Positions 18,481 to 29,069 of a stretch of 64,000 nt of DNA are shown one piece after another. The notes below the pieces were generated by a model, which saw only the letters and a program-made list of their open reading frames with translations, had not been told where the DNA came from and did not search any database. How positions within the stretch are numbered: the first letter of the stretch is position 1; the number at the start of each line of letters is the position of its first letter. This DNA is from Symsagittifera roscoffensis (taxonomy: Eukaryota > Xenacoelomorpha > Acoela > Convolutidae): contig NC_087070.1 in NCBI RefSeq assembly GCF_963678635.1, forward strand, positions 3,043,157-3,107,156, in the 5' to 3' direction. Both the position numbers and the translations under genes were made by a program.

Positions 18481-19423
18481 ATACCAGACTTCTACCAAAT
18501 TCTTCTTAACAAGTTTTAGCGATAAATTTTCTGCATAAAATTATATGATGAACTTGGAGGCATAGCAATGTTATTAAAATTACTGCGTGACCTTTGATAA
18601 GGACGGATCCAATTTACAGAAGTGTTGTTTTGCTTTTGATTGTTGATGTTTTGTGCATTTTTTGAGCGGGATAGTGTACTAGAATATTGGCATATGAAAG
18701 ACCCGAGGCAGTTGCCTAAAAAGGTACACCAGGCTCGTCATTTAAGTGAATATTGTCCCAATAGAGAAAGCTCCAGTTGTTGTTGCTTTTTATCATTGTA
18801 TTTAGTTTGAAAACCAGATTTAGAGACGTGTGTACAATTAATATATTCATTAATCAAGTCCACATTCTACGTTATCCAAAACTGGTGGTAATTCACATAT
18901 TACCACTATATCAGGTGTGAATTTTTGCACCAATAGTTCAATCAGTTCCTCAAATTTTATCGAGAAGTTTTTCAAATTTTAAAATTTCCTCTTTAAAATA
19001 GAGTTAGTGCCATCCTGTGTAGTTACGCTTTGAAATCCTGAATTTTGAGTTCGGATACTTAGTTAGCACTTTCAGTTTTTCCTCTGCGCTACTGCCCCTA
19101 TATGAATGGATTATTGTGTCGTTGGGCATTTTTTCTCTTCTGATTCTTGCTGTGATACTAGAACCAAAAATTAAAAGTTTGGTATCTTCAGGTACTTTGA
19201 AGGGCTCAAATTCACGTATAACTGGGGTCTTGGTACTGAAATTTTGGGTGCTTGATTCCTGAATCTGTACTGAAGTTCCACTCGCACTCCCCCCTGTTTG
19301 ATTAATGATGTTGATAACTTTTTTATAGTCCTCCTTCTGGTCGTACAGGTCTGCAAAACTTTTGTACAGAGCTTTTTTATCAAGTTTGTCAAACTCCTCA
19401 AATTTTAATTTATGGCTAGACAT
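18480..19423 (-). pseudogene. LINE ORF1 with SGNH-type domain
   Basis: The first 139 codons (19,423 to 19,004) are intact and start MSSHKLKFEE. A charged helical N-terminus is followed by LLIFGSSITARI (SGNH block I, Ser) and SYRGSSAEEKL (block II). After a frameshift, QDGTNSIL (block III) and FTPDIVVICELPP continue the domain to about 18,880. This is the esterase-type ORF1 known from CR1-clade LINEs. The remainder toward 18,480 is too decayed to read. Confidence 0.65.
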
Positions 19424-20160
19424 AATTATGGCTAGACTAGTTTATAAGAATGTTCCAGAACTTTAAAATTTCAAAATTTTGATTTGGAATGGAACATTTC
19501 TGAGAAATAAGAAAAAACGGCCATTTTGACTGAACAAACGCGTCAAAGCACACAATAGCCGATCACAAGACAAAAATCAGTCGTACGAAAATATAAAAAA
19601 AGATCGAAGAAAAACGAAGCCTTTTTGTATAACGAGGTTACGATAAGATGCTTGTCAGAAAAATACTATGGGAAGGGAAGGTCCAGTGGGGCATTTGCGA
19701 CGAATCTGAATCCTCCCGTGCAACAGAAATAAGGTCAGAATAGGAGGCCGGGAGATGTCGGAATTCGAGGCCCGATGCTCAAAGACCTTGTTAGCAAATT
19801 TTAATTTTTTTCAGCTGCTGTAATGACAGAACGCATTCAATTTCAACCGACAATAATTCAGTATTTCAGAGCATGAGCAGTTAGAGGCGAGAAAAGAGTG
19901 AAACAACCACTAATCGATCTATAAAATAAATATCACTAAAAAAATCTAGTTTTGGCTTTCTAGCCGTTTCACGCTGTCTGGGGATCCGAGACCCAGCTAT
20001 CAGGTTATATTTACATGCAAACGAAAAGTGATCCAAATTCATTTGGCTGATAACCTAAGTACGGTAAAATAAAGTTAAGCAAGAAACTAACTGGCTATGT
20101 CAAGACGGCTAAAAAAGAGTGAGATTAAGCTAACTGACGTCAGCTAGTTGTTAATAGGGA
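19424..20160 (+). repeat. Diverged relative of the foldback left arm
   Basis: Blocks match the foldback arm in the same order: GAATGTTCCAGAACTTTAAA with a following CGGCCATTTT, then AAAAATCAGTCG, and GTCTGGGGATCCGAGACCCAGC near 19,976 followed by a TTACATGC stretch. Similarity is patchy and no second arm is evident. It abuts the 5' end of the LINE ORF1. Confidence 0.5.
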
Positions 20161-20568
20161 CATTTCCTACCTTCCGTCAATCTGTAGTTTTTGGACGAAG
20201 GTTATAGTCAAAAATATTTCTACATACAAAATTAGTTTCATAGTTTAATTTAAGCGATAGCAGTTATTGTAAGCACGATCTAATATCAGAAAAATTGACT
20301 AAAAATAAAAACAAATTTAACCTTTTTCCAAGAATGTACAAATTTAGTAGTTTTTACAATCAAAATGATTAGTTTTATACTTTATGTATATCCAAGAAAT
20401 TTACTCAATTGATCATATCATTTTTTAATAAAATTTGGTTCCGGGATATTTCCAATTTTCTCATACTTTCAGCCATTTCAGCTGTAAAATTTTTGTATTC
20501 CTCTAATTTTGTTTCTTTTAATTCGTAAAATACAATACTCGAAACAAGCTGACATGCACAATGTCAGA
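20161..20568. other. No gene seen
   Basis: AT-rich sequence of about 400 nt without credible ORFs or repeats that I can see. Confidence 0.5.
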
Positions 20569-20960
20569 CTAGTTTTTTAGTGTGAGCTCTCGGCTCCTGT
20601 AATAGTCGCGCGTGTTCAGTTGGGACTTGTATTTACTCAAATGAAGTGCCTCCAGTGTCAGTAACTTCTCAACGTGTTTGCTTGTGTTAATTAACCGCCC
20701 TTCTAGTGCCTCAGATTGCCCACAGCATTCTGTGACATGCTGTCCAACTGAACTGGCATATCGTTTTTTTGGTGCTATGTTATCCGTGAGGTTAGATGTC
20801 GTCACAATTTTCCAACATAGGTGGAACTACATCTACTACATTATATTTCATAAGCTACATTAAGTTGACTTAAGCGACGGCAAGCAAATTTTCAGTTTGC
20901 ACGTTGTAAAAACGACTGACACCGGTCTTGACATTAGAAGTTTCTTTTCAGTTTTAAACT
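20569..20960 (-). pseudogene. Penelope-like element, C-terminal GIY-YIG endonuclease region
   Basis: A 78-codon minus-strand ORF ends LEALHLSKYKSQLNTRDYYR and then SRELTLKN. This is the typical end of Penelope-like retroelement proteins (LEA...LKP..NT.DEYRSRxLTLK). Upstream, VGQHVTECC and, in another frame, RPVSVVFTTCKL match the inter-domain segment preceding the GIY-YIG motif; the GIY-YIG residues themselves are not clearly preserved. The reverse transcriptase of the same element lies at 21.6-22.15 kb, separated by unrelated LINE-like sequence. Confidence 0.8.
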
Positions 20961-21639
20961 GAATTTTCCCCGATACTGTAGAAAGAACATCGGTTTGTCT
21001 ATTTTTTTTTCAAAAAAAAGTTATCAGTTTTTGCTATCAATGAATTTTTAATTTCAGCTAAAATTTTTTCTAAGATTTTTTTACCTTGTTACATGTCCAG
21101 GTGTTTGGGCACCAATTTTTCTTCCAAATTTCCTCGTTAGTTTTGAACGCTTCGTCCAAACTGTTCCAATTACTGGTGCATCGTATTAATTTCAGAACTA
21201 ATTCTTCAACAAAAATTTTTTTGTGCTGGAGGGGGCCGCAGCTATGAAAATTTGGAATACTTCAAGTATCAGTTGGTTTTTCTGTATCACTGTCCTCGTT
21301 TATTTTTTCTACGTTAAATTGATGTTTTTTTGCATCGAGTTCACTCTATCAAGTATACTTTTTGGGTCCCTTTTTACAGTATAAATTAAGCGGTCTACAT
21401 ATCTTTCGATTAGTTTTCTTTTATTAATACAAGTTAAAATGTATGGTCGATAACGAGAAAAATCACAGTACCATACTACGGTAACCAATTTTTGATATTT
21501 GCTGTTACTTATATTTCGAACCTTAGCATGAAAACAATTTTCATATTTTTCACATTCAACACCTTTACTGTTCCAAACAAACTTTTTAGAGCAATTTGGA
21601 CAATTTTCAGATAATTATACTGTTTTTTCTTTCATTATG
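20961..21639 (-). pseudogene. PHD-finger-like LINE ORF1 fragment inside the Penelope-like element
   Basis: Around 21,490-21,620 the minus strand reads CPNCSKKFVWNSKGVECE, then KYENCFHAKVRNIS. This is the spacing of a PHD/zinc finger as found in ORF1 of CR1-like LINEs, with one metal Cys replaced by Tyr. The surrounding sequence is helical and charged with stops. It sits where the second half of the Penelope RT palm should be, so it is probably a nested insertion. No activity is expected. Confidence 0.5.
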
Positions 21640-22150
21640 CCTTTGTTTTTATCTTGAATTACTCCTTCAAACAATTGCATCGAAATATTTGCCAAAAGTA
21701 TTACAGCCAAGAATGCACCCATGGCTAACCCATCCATCTGGCAACAATTTCCGTTACTTTTGAAAAAAAACATTTGTCACTGCTCAGTAGCATGTTAAGA
21801 GTTGAAAGTTCAAAGTCTGGTTTATAATTGGTTGTATATCTTTAGCGTTAAACAATCTCAATAGCTTCCGATACGGGAACGTTTGTGTGCAACTCTTAAC
21901 GTCTAGTGAAATAATTTGTTCAATTTCGTCAAGTATCAGTTTTTCGAGTTTTTTCTCGTGCGTCTAAGGAAGAAGTTACCATGTTTCCGCCAGGATCTTT
22001 TTCAAAAAGCGTAGTCAAAATTTTAATCAGCTTGTGATGACTACTCTGCCAGGTATTGAAAGAACCGGTAGGAAGGGTGTTTTGCTTTTGTGTACTTAAG
22101 CCAAACCGTATAACCTAGCGGACTGAGCTCCTTTAAAAATAAAATTGAAG
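21640..22150 (-). pseudogene. Penelope-like reverse transcriptase, first half
   Basis: Minus-strand fragments in changing frames read GAQSARLYGLA followed by VHKSKTPFLPVLSIPG near 22,110-22,050. This is the Penelope signature RLYGLPKVHK..PLRPI. Next come SLDVKSC and TNVPVSEAIEI near 21,900, and DGLAMGAFLAVILLANISMQ near 21,720. The YxDD palm motif is missing because sequence switches to the PHD-like fragment. Stops and frameshifts show it is dead. Together with 20,569-20,960 it makes one broken element on the minus strand. Confidence 0.8.
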
Positions 22151-22195
22151 AATTTTTTTATCACCTATCAGTTTTTGTTTTTTCACTTGGTGCTT

Positions 22196-25100
22196 TGTTG
22201 ATATCGTTTACCAAGATCAAAGTATCAGTGCCACTTTTGATTTTGTAACATGTTGGCAATTCAAGAAAAAAATAATTGATTTATCAGTTTTTTAAACATT
22301 TGTCCATGAAGACTCACGGTAGGTTGTCACAGTGCATTCGTCCTTAAAAAGTAGTAAGAATTTTTTGTTAAAGCTTATTTTTTTTCTGTAAGTCAGTTTG
22401 TTATCGGAAAATAATCTTTGATGAATATTATTCCATATTGCATCTGATTTTTTGAAAAAGTTTTTTATTTTGCTTATCAAAATATTTTTCAGTAAGTAAC
22501 AGTGTTTTTATACTGGGACCTCTTTTAATTTCATTGTTTTCATACAAAATTTTTGCATCAAACAGCCGGAAATCAAAAACTCCTTTTCCAACAAAAAAAT
22601 GGAAATTGACTGTCTAGTCGGACGTTGAATCAAATTTTGCGGAACGCAGCTTTTTTTAAATGCCCAATTTAACTATCATACAAAACAATTGTTTAAACTC
22701 AGTTAAACTACTTTTAGAAGAATTGCTGAGTAGCTTCGATGACTAGTTACAAGTGCGTTCATTATTAATACTTTGATATCCTTTGATATTTTTGCCACTT
22801 TCAAAATCAAGCTATCAGTGCCGTTTTTGATTGTGTAAGCTGTTGGCAATTCAAAAAATAAAGACTCAATAATATTCGTTTGTCCATGAGAACATACCAT
22901 TGGTTATACAGTGTAATCGTCTTTAAGTAGAAATGAGAAAAATTTCTCAAAATTCACTTTAGTTTTTCTACAAACTTTTTTGTTATTTGAATTTTTTCAG
23001 TGATGAATATTATACCATTTTGTAATCCTTTTAATAATCCATCGATATCCGTTGATGTCTTTTTCCACTTTTGAGATCAAACTATTACTGCCACTTTTAA
23101 TTGCTGTAACATGTTGGCAATTCAAAAGAAAAGAATTAATTTAATACTATTTTAAACATTTCACCATGAACACTTACAATAGGTTGTCACAGTGGAATTG
23201 TCTTTAAATAGTAGTAAGAATTATTTATTAAAGCATTCTATAAATTTTCTATAAGTCAGTTTGTTATCGGAAAAAACTCAATGATGAAAATGATTCCGTA
23301 TCGCAATTGATTTACTGAAAATGATTTTTTTATTTTGCTTATCAAAACTATTTTCACTTAGGAAGCCTATTTTTATTCTTAGACCTATTTCAATTTCATT
23401 GTTTTCATATTTAATAATTGCATTTAACAGCTGGCAATTAAAAAATCTTCTTCCAATAAAAAGAATGGAATTAGATAGAAGGTTATAGCTAATAAAATTG
23501 AATGTCTGGTCGGAAGTTGAATCAAATTTTGCGGACCGCAGCATGTTTTAATTGCCCAATTTAACTTTTATTCAAAAAAATTGTTTAATTTCAGTTAAAC
23601 TCCACTTAGAAGAATTGCTGGGTAGGTTAGATGACTGATTACAAAAGCGTTCATTAATAATCCTTTAATATCTTTTGCTGTACAATTGATTATACTTTGA
23701 TATCCTCAGCTATTTTTTGCCACTTTCGAAATTAAACTATCAGTTCTACTTTTGATATATCTGAACTGATGGAAAATCAAAAAAAACTATTGAATTAAAA
23801 GTATTCTAAACGTTTGTCCATGAGATTACAGTGTAATCAACTTTAAGCAATGAGAAAAATTTCTTAAAATTCACTTCAGTTTTTCAAAATAAACTTGTGT
23901 GATAATTTAAATTATTCAGTGATGAATATTATACCAAATTGTAACTGATCTTTTGAAAAAAGAATTGTCAATGTGTTTACCATTATATATTTCAGTTAAG
24001 ATTATTATTTTTGTTCTCAAACTTCATTGTTTTCACATTCAACTCATGCACCAGCTGGCTGTCGACAAATCAACTTCGAATCAAAAAAACATGGATACAG
24101 ATTTAAGGTTGTGATTTTTGTTACAGGTTGGCTATTCAAAAAAAATTTGATTTAATACTATTTTAAACATTTGTACATGAAAGATTACCTTAGGTCCTCA
24201 CAGTGGAATCGTCTTTAAATAGTAGTAAGAAATATTTCTTAAAGCGTTCTATCTTTTTTCTATAAATCAGTTTGTCATCGGAAAATATTCTATGATGAAT
24301 ATTTTTCCGTATTGAAACTGATTTATTGAAAATTAATTTTTATTTTGTTTATTTTATTTATTTTTTTTAACCAAAATTTTTTTCAGTTAGGAAGAGATTT
24401 TTATTCTTGGAAATATTTCAATTTCGTTATTTTCATACTTATTACTTGCATCAGACAGCTGGCAATCAAATTTTTTTTTTCCAATAATAAGAACGGAATT
24501 AAATAGAAGGTTATACTTGATAAAATTGAATGTCTGGTCGAACGTTGAATCAAATTTTGCGGACCGCAGCGTGTTTTAATTGCCCAATTTAACTATTATT
24601 CAAAAGAATTGTTTAAACTCAGTTAAACTGCACTTAGAAGAAATGCTGGGTAGCTTAGATGACTAGTTACAATTGCTTTTATTAATAATCTTTTGATATT
24701 TTTTGCTATACTTTTGATTATACTTTGATATCCTTTGATATGTTTTGCCACTTTCAAAATAAAACTATCAGTGCCGCTTTTGCTATATGTAATGGCAATT
24801 CAAAAAAAAAATTAATGAAATCATACTATTCTAAACTTTTGTCCTTGAGATCATACCATAGGTGATATAGTGTAATCGTCTTTAAGTAGCAATGGAGAAA
24901 ACTCCTTAAAAGTCAGTTTTGTTTTTCTATAAATTTGTATGTGATTTGAAATTCTTCAGTGATGAATATTATACCATGTTGTAACTGATCTTTTGAAAAA
25001 AAACTGTCAATATGTTTACCATTATATTTTTCAGTTGGGAATAATTTTTTTGTTCTTAGATTAACTTCAACTTCATTGTTTTCATATTTAACTCATGCAT

Positions 25101-26460
25101 AAGCTGGCAGTCGACAAATCAACTTCAAATAAAAAAACATGGAAACAGATAGCAGGTTAAACTTGATATACTTGATTTTCTGGGCGGACAATGAACCACT
25201 TTCTGCAAAATCGCAGCTATTTAATTGCCCAACTTAATTCTTTTTCAGGTGAAATTTTTAAATTTGATTAAATTCCACGATGAGGAGAATTGCTGGGTAG
25301 AGTAGATGAGAAATTACAAGTGCGCTCTTTATGTTACCTTTGATATCTTTTACATGATTTTGATAATCCTTCGATGTCCGTTGATGTCCTTTTCCACTTT
25401 TAAGATCAAAGTAATACTGCCAAATTCGATTTCTGTAACAGGTTGGCTATTCAAAATAAATATTTATCTAATACTATTTGACAGATTCCTCCATGAAAAC
25501 TTACCATTGGTTGTCACAGTGTAATTGTCTTTAAATAGAAGCAAAAATTACTTCTCAAAGCTTACTTTATTCTTTCTATAAAACATTATCTCATCCAAAT
25601 TTAATTTTTGATGATTATGATTCCGTATTGCATCTGGTTTTTTTTGAAAAATGAGTTTTCATTTTGTTTACAAACGTTTTTTTCAGTATGCAAGAGTTTT
25701 TTGTTCTTGGACATAATTCAATTTCATTGTTTTCATACTCAGTTCCTGGATATCAGGCAGCTGGCAGTCGGCAAAACCTTTTCCACTAAAAAATGGAAAT
25801 AGATAGAAGATCATACTTGATAAAATGGAATGTCTGGTCGGACGATGAATCAATTTTTGCATGACCGCAGCATGATTCAATTGCCCAACCTAATTATCAT
25901 TCAGAAGAATTGTTGAAACTCAGTTAAATCCATTTAGGAGAGTTGCTGGGTAGTTTAAATGACTATTTGCAAGTAGGTTCCTTATTCATTCTTTGATATC
26001 TTTTGATATCTGTTGAAATCCTCTCCGATTTCAAAATCAAACTATCAGTACTGCTTTTGATTTCTGTATACTATTGGCAATTCAAAAACTTTTTTTGATC
26101 AAATACTATTTTATGTTTGTCCTTCAAGACTTATCGTAGGTTGTCACGATGTAAGGTTCTTTGAATAGTAATAAGAAACATTTCTTAAAGCTTACTTTAG
26201 TTTTTCGGTAATTACGAAATTATTTTTGATGAATATTACTGAATGTTTGAAAAATGAATTTTCAACGTGTTTACTAATACATCTTCCAGTAAAAAACAGC
26301 TTCTTTTCTTGGGCTTACTTCAAAGTTATTGTTTTCGTATTTGATTCATGCCTAAGCTGGTAGTCGACAAATCAAAATCCATTAAAAAAATGGAAACAGG
26401 TAGAAGGTTATACTTGATAAGTTTGATTTTCTGTTCAGAAGATGAATCAATTTTTGTTTA
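22196..26460. repeat. Degenerate tandem array, about eight units of about 0.62 kb
   Basis: Units share the landmark CAAATTTTGCGGACCGCAGC near 22,640, 23,525 and 24,550 (diverged near 25,190 and 25,855), followed by AATTGCCCAA and then GAATTGCTGGGTAG. A second landmark, ATCAAACTATCAGTGCC or a variant, begins units near 22,220, 22,805, 23,075, 23,735, 24,770, 25,405 and 26,035. Some units are shortened to about 250-400 nt. Minus-strand ORFs of 60-90 codons occur in several units but do not stay open across the array. It lies directly upstream, in the minus direction, of the Penelope-like element. Confidence 0.75.
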
Positions 26461-26469
26461 TTCCTCCTT

Positions 26470-27460
26470 GTAATGTGATGAAATAATCGAGAATCACTCT
26501 GAATTACTTTACTTCCGTTGTTTCTTCAATTAAATGTTCCATTAAAGTTGTTGAGAAATTTTTTCTTTTTTCTTGTGTTTCTTGACTAAAAATGGCAAGC
26601 ACTGCTTTCGTGGCGTTCAGTTTAAGGTAAGGTAAAGGAAGGGGATTGATAGTTTTTAAATAATTTTGGCAGATGTTTTCAGAACTTTGAAGCGCCAGAC
26701 TTACATCATGTTGTTCACAATAAGTGAATGTGGCGTCGGAATATTGCATTGCTTTACAGGAATCAGGTAAATGCTTATTTAAATCAGTGATGTAAAGAAT
26801 AAAAATTTGGTCCGTACCTTTTGGGACCCACTGATGTAATTAAATCCAGTTTGATACTAGTGTAGTAAATTTTGATGATTTGTTACAATGCTCTTTTAAA
26901 CTTTATTCAGTAATTACGTAGAGCATTAGAATTCTTAAATATGTTGGTGTTGCTTTATTGGTCAACTCAAGCTTATACGGATGTAAAACTGCATCTAGAG
27001 ATGAATTCTTATCTGCGTTGAGATAACTATTATTATAATTTCCTAACAAGCTTGGATTAGGATTGTATGATTGTGCATAGTCTACGGAGCCAGCCAATTC
27101 TTCGCTAACTTCAACTTCATTGCTTGTGTTTGGGAAGATTATAAATTGACATGTGTTGTTTTTGTTCTTATTTTATGAGTTTTGGACTTCGGCCCAGATG
27201 CTATCATATTTTTTTGTAGGATGTTGAGGTCATGACGTAGTTTCGGGTTCAAATTCTTCTGTAGATGTAGCCTTACACCTCTTCCTTATGTTTTTTGCAG
27301 TTCTCAAATACTTTTTCAGAGTTATAAGCGGCAATTTTTGAACTGTTTAACGCATACAAATTTTTGTTGTTCGAACCTTTAAACCAAGTTTCTGATTGAT
27401 CAAAATATCTTTGGCACAAAATTTTCTCACATTTTTTTCACTAATGAATTGAGTTTTGAA
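26470..27460 (-). pseudogene. Second antisense CR1-like LINE fragment: RT palm and endonuclease
   Basis: The minus strand reads WVPKGTDQIFILYITDLNKH and then MQYSDATFTYCE at 26,835-26,690. These are RT motifs B and C with the catalytic YADD changed to YSDA, followed by LNATKAVLAIFS. Farther upstream, 27,097-26,903 reads LLGNYNNSYLN and LTNKATPTYLRI, matching an APE-type endonuclease GDYN block. It appears to be the same family as the LINE at 16.6-19.4 kb. The RT fingers are absent, so the copy is internally deleted. Confidence 0.7.
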
Positions 27461-27700
27461 TGGAATTAGATAGAAGGTTTGACTTGATAAAATTGACTGT
27501 CAGGTTGGACGAAGAAACAAAGTTTGCATCACCGCAGCATGTTTTAATTGCCTATTTAATTATTATTCAAAAGAATTTCTAAAAATCAGTGAAACTCTCC
27601 ATAGGAGAACTGCTGGCTAGTGTATATGACTCAATACAATGTCCATGAAAATTTACCATAGGTTGTCACACTGCAATTTTCGGTTCAAACTTATACCGTT
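27461..27700. repeat. Isolated unit of the 0.62-kb repeat
   Basis: Carries the array landmarks in order (ACCGCAGCATGTTTTAATTG, then a variant of GAACTGCTGG and TTGTCACACTGCAAT). It lies 1 kb outside the main array, within LINE sequence. Confidence 0.65.
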
Positions 27701-28119
27701 TAGATGAAAATTTATAATGCTGTCCCCTTAATTCTCCAGTTTTTCTGTAGTTTTAAACTATTTTCATAAAAGGACCCGGTTAGGCTGAAAATTTTCTGCA
27801 TGTCCTACTTTATATTTTGAAAAGAAATAATAATAGCTTTAACAGATATAATTATAATTGAGAAATTAACAAAATTAAAACAGCTGATAATAACTGAAAA
27901 AAATTGTTCATGAGGCAAAAATTTCAATGGGAAAGAGCGCAAGAAAGGCATTGTATAAAAATTTGTTGCATAGTTTGTAACAACCCAGGGAAAGTTGTTA
28001 TTATCAGTTCTTTTTTTCAAGCAATTGTAAATTACAAATTGTTCAGTCTCATTCATTGCAACTACAGAGACGCTAGTGGAGTGAAAATAATTGATTTGCA
28101 AGACTAATCTTTTTTACTG
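27701..28119. other. No gene seen
   Basis: AT-rich sequence. Overlapping ORFs of 67 and 98 codons on opposite strands have no recognisable content. Confidence 0.4.
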
Positions 28120-28360
28120 TTATCAGTGATTTCATAGTCTTTTAGGGTGCTTGAATTTGTTGATGTTGCTTTGTCTGTCACTTCGAGGTTTTATGGGATT
28201 GATTTTGTATCGAGGAAAAAATTCTCATCTGCATTGAAATAACTCAAATTTAGTACTCTCCTAACAGGATACTGTTAGGATTGAGTGATTGTGCATAGCT
28301 TGTACAAAAAGCCTATTCCTCTATAAATTCAATTTTATTGCTTTTGTTATATGATAATCT
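28120..28360 (-). pseudogene. Duplicate LINE endonuclease fragment
   Basis: Matches 26,930-27,130 at the nucleotide level: GTTGATGTTGCTTT versus GTTGGTGTTGCTTT, the CTCATCTGC..TTGA..TAACT block, and GATTGTGCATAG. It is a second decayed copy of the endonuclease GDYN region, with no open frame. Confidence 0.55.
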
Positions 28361-29069
28361 ATAAATTCAACTTTATTGCTTTTGGGTTATAAGATAATTT
28401 CAAAAAGGTTGCTTTTTCATTATTTTATAAACAACCGTAAAATACAATTTTCTTTGGTTCATTTCTTTTAAATACTAGAATCATTTTATCTTATTAAGAG
28501 AAAAATTATATCAGAAACATTTAATCTTATTAGGAGAAAAAAAACAACAGGTTTTTGAAAAAGGTTATTTTAAAAACCGTCGTTACCGATGGAAAAATTG
28601 CGCATAATTGATTGGCTGCTGGGTTTGGTGATTGAAACGCCTAAATTTATAAATAGAAGTAAGACTGCCGTAGTTTTGTCGTCTATAGGGATTATTTTGT
28701 GGTTGATAATTTGATGTTGATTTTATCTGATCGGTTTTTTCAGGTTTTGATTCCACCCTGAGTAGAGTACTAAAGTATTGGCGAACTACTGAGTGAAGGC
28801 TGATGACTGTAATCATCATAAATGCAAGAACGGTTGACCGTAATCATCATTAAGATGAATATTTTCCCAAAAATGTCCATTCTTTGTTATCTTCCCATAA
28901 AGAGTTTATGTTTAGCAACTGAAAACAATCCCTATTGCCGTAATTTTTGTTAATCGGACTGGTATAAGCGTCAAAAGTCAAATTACTGTCCTGATAATTA
29001 AAATGAAAGGGGTTTTTAATATTAGAACACGCTAACTTTAGGCGGCAGAACAACCCGAAGTGCTGTGGG
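28361..29069 (-). other. Possible LINE ORF1 remnants, uncertain
   Basis: Two minus-strand ORFs of 78 and 67 codons (28,819-28,583 and 29,053-28,850) are Asn/Gln/Tyr-rich and both contain an NYG stretch. They could be a decayed low-complexity part of a LINE ORF1 or chance. I do not assign a product. Confidence 0.25.

Larger units (their letters stand above)
16562..19423 (-). mobile_element. Antisense CR1-like LINE, decayed, lacking its 3' end
   Basis: On the minus strand the order is ORF1 with an SGNH domain (19.4-18.5 kb), an APE-type endonuclease (about 18.5-17.2 kb) and reverse transcriptase fingers/palm (17.2-16.56 kb). It stops shortly after the catalytic YADD motif. LINEs usually lose their 5' ends, so a missing 3' end suggests that another insertion cut it. 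Confidence 0.75.

Noticed and set aside
22196-26460. CRISPR-like array
   Set aside because: Units are about 0.6 kb, degenerate and not separated by short unique spacers.
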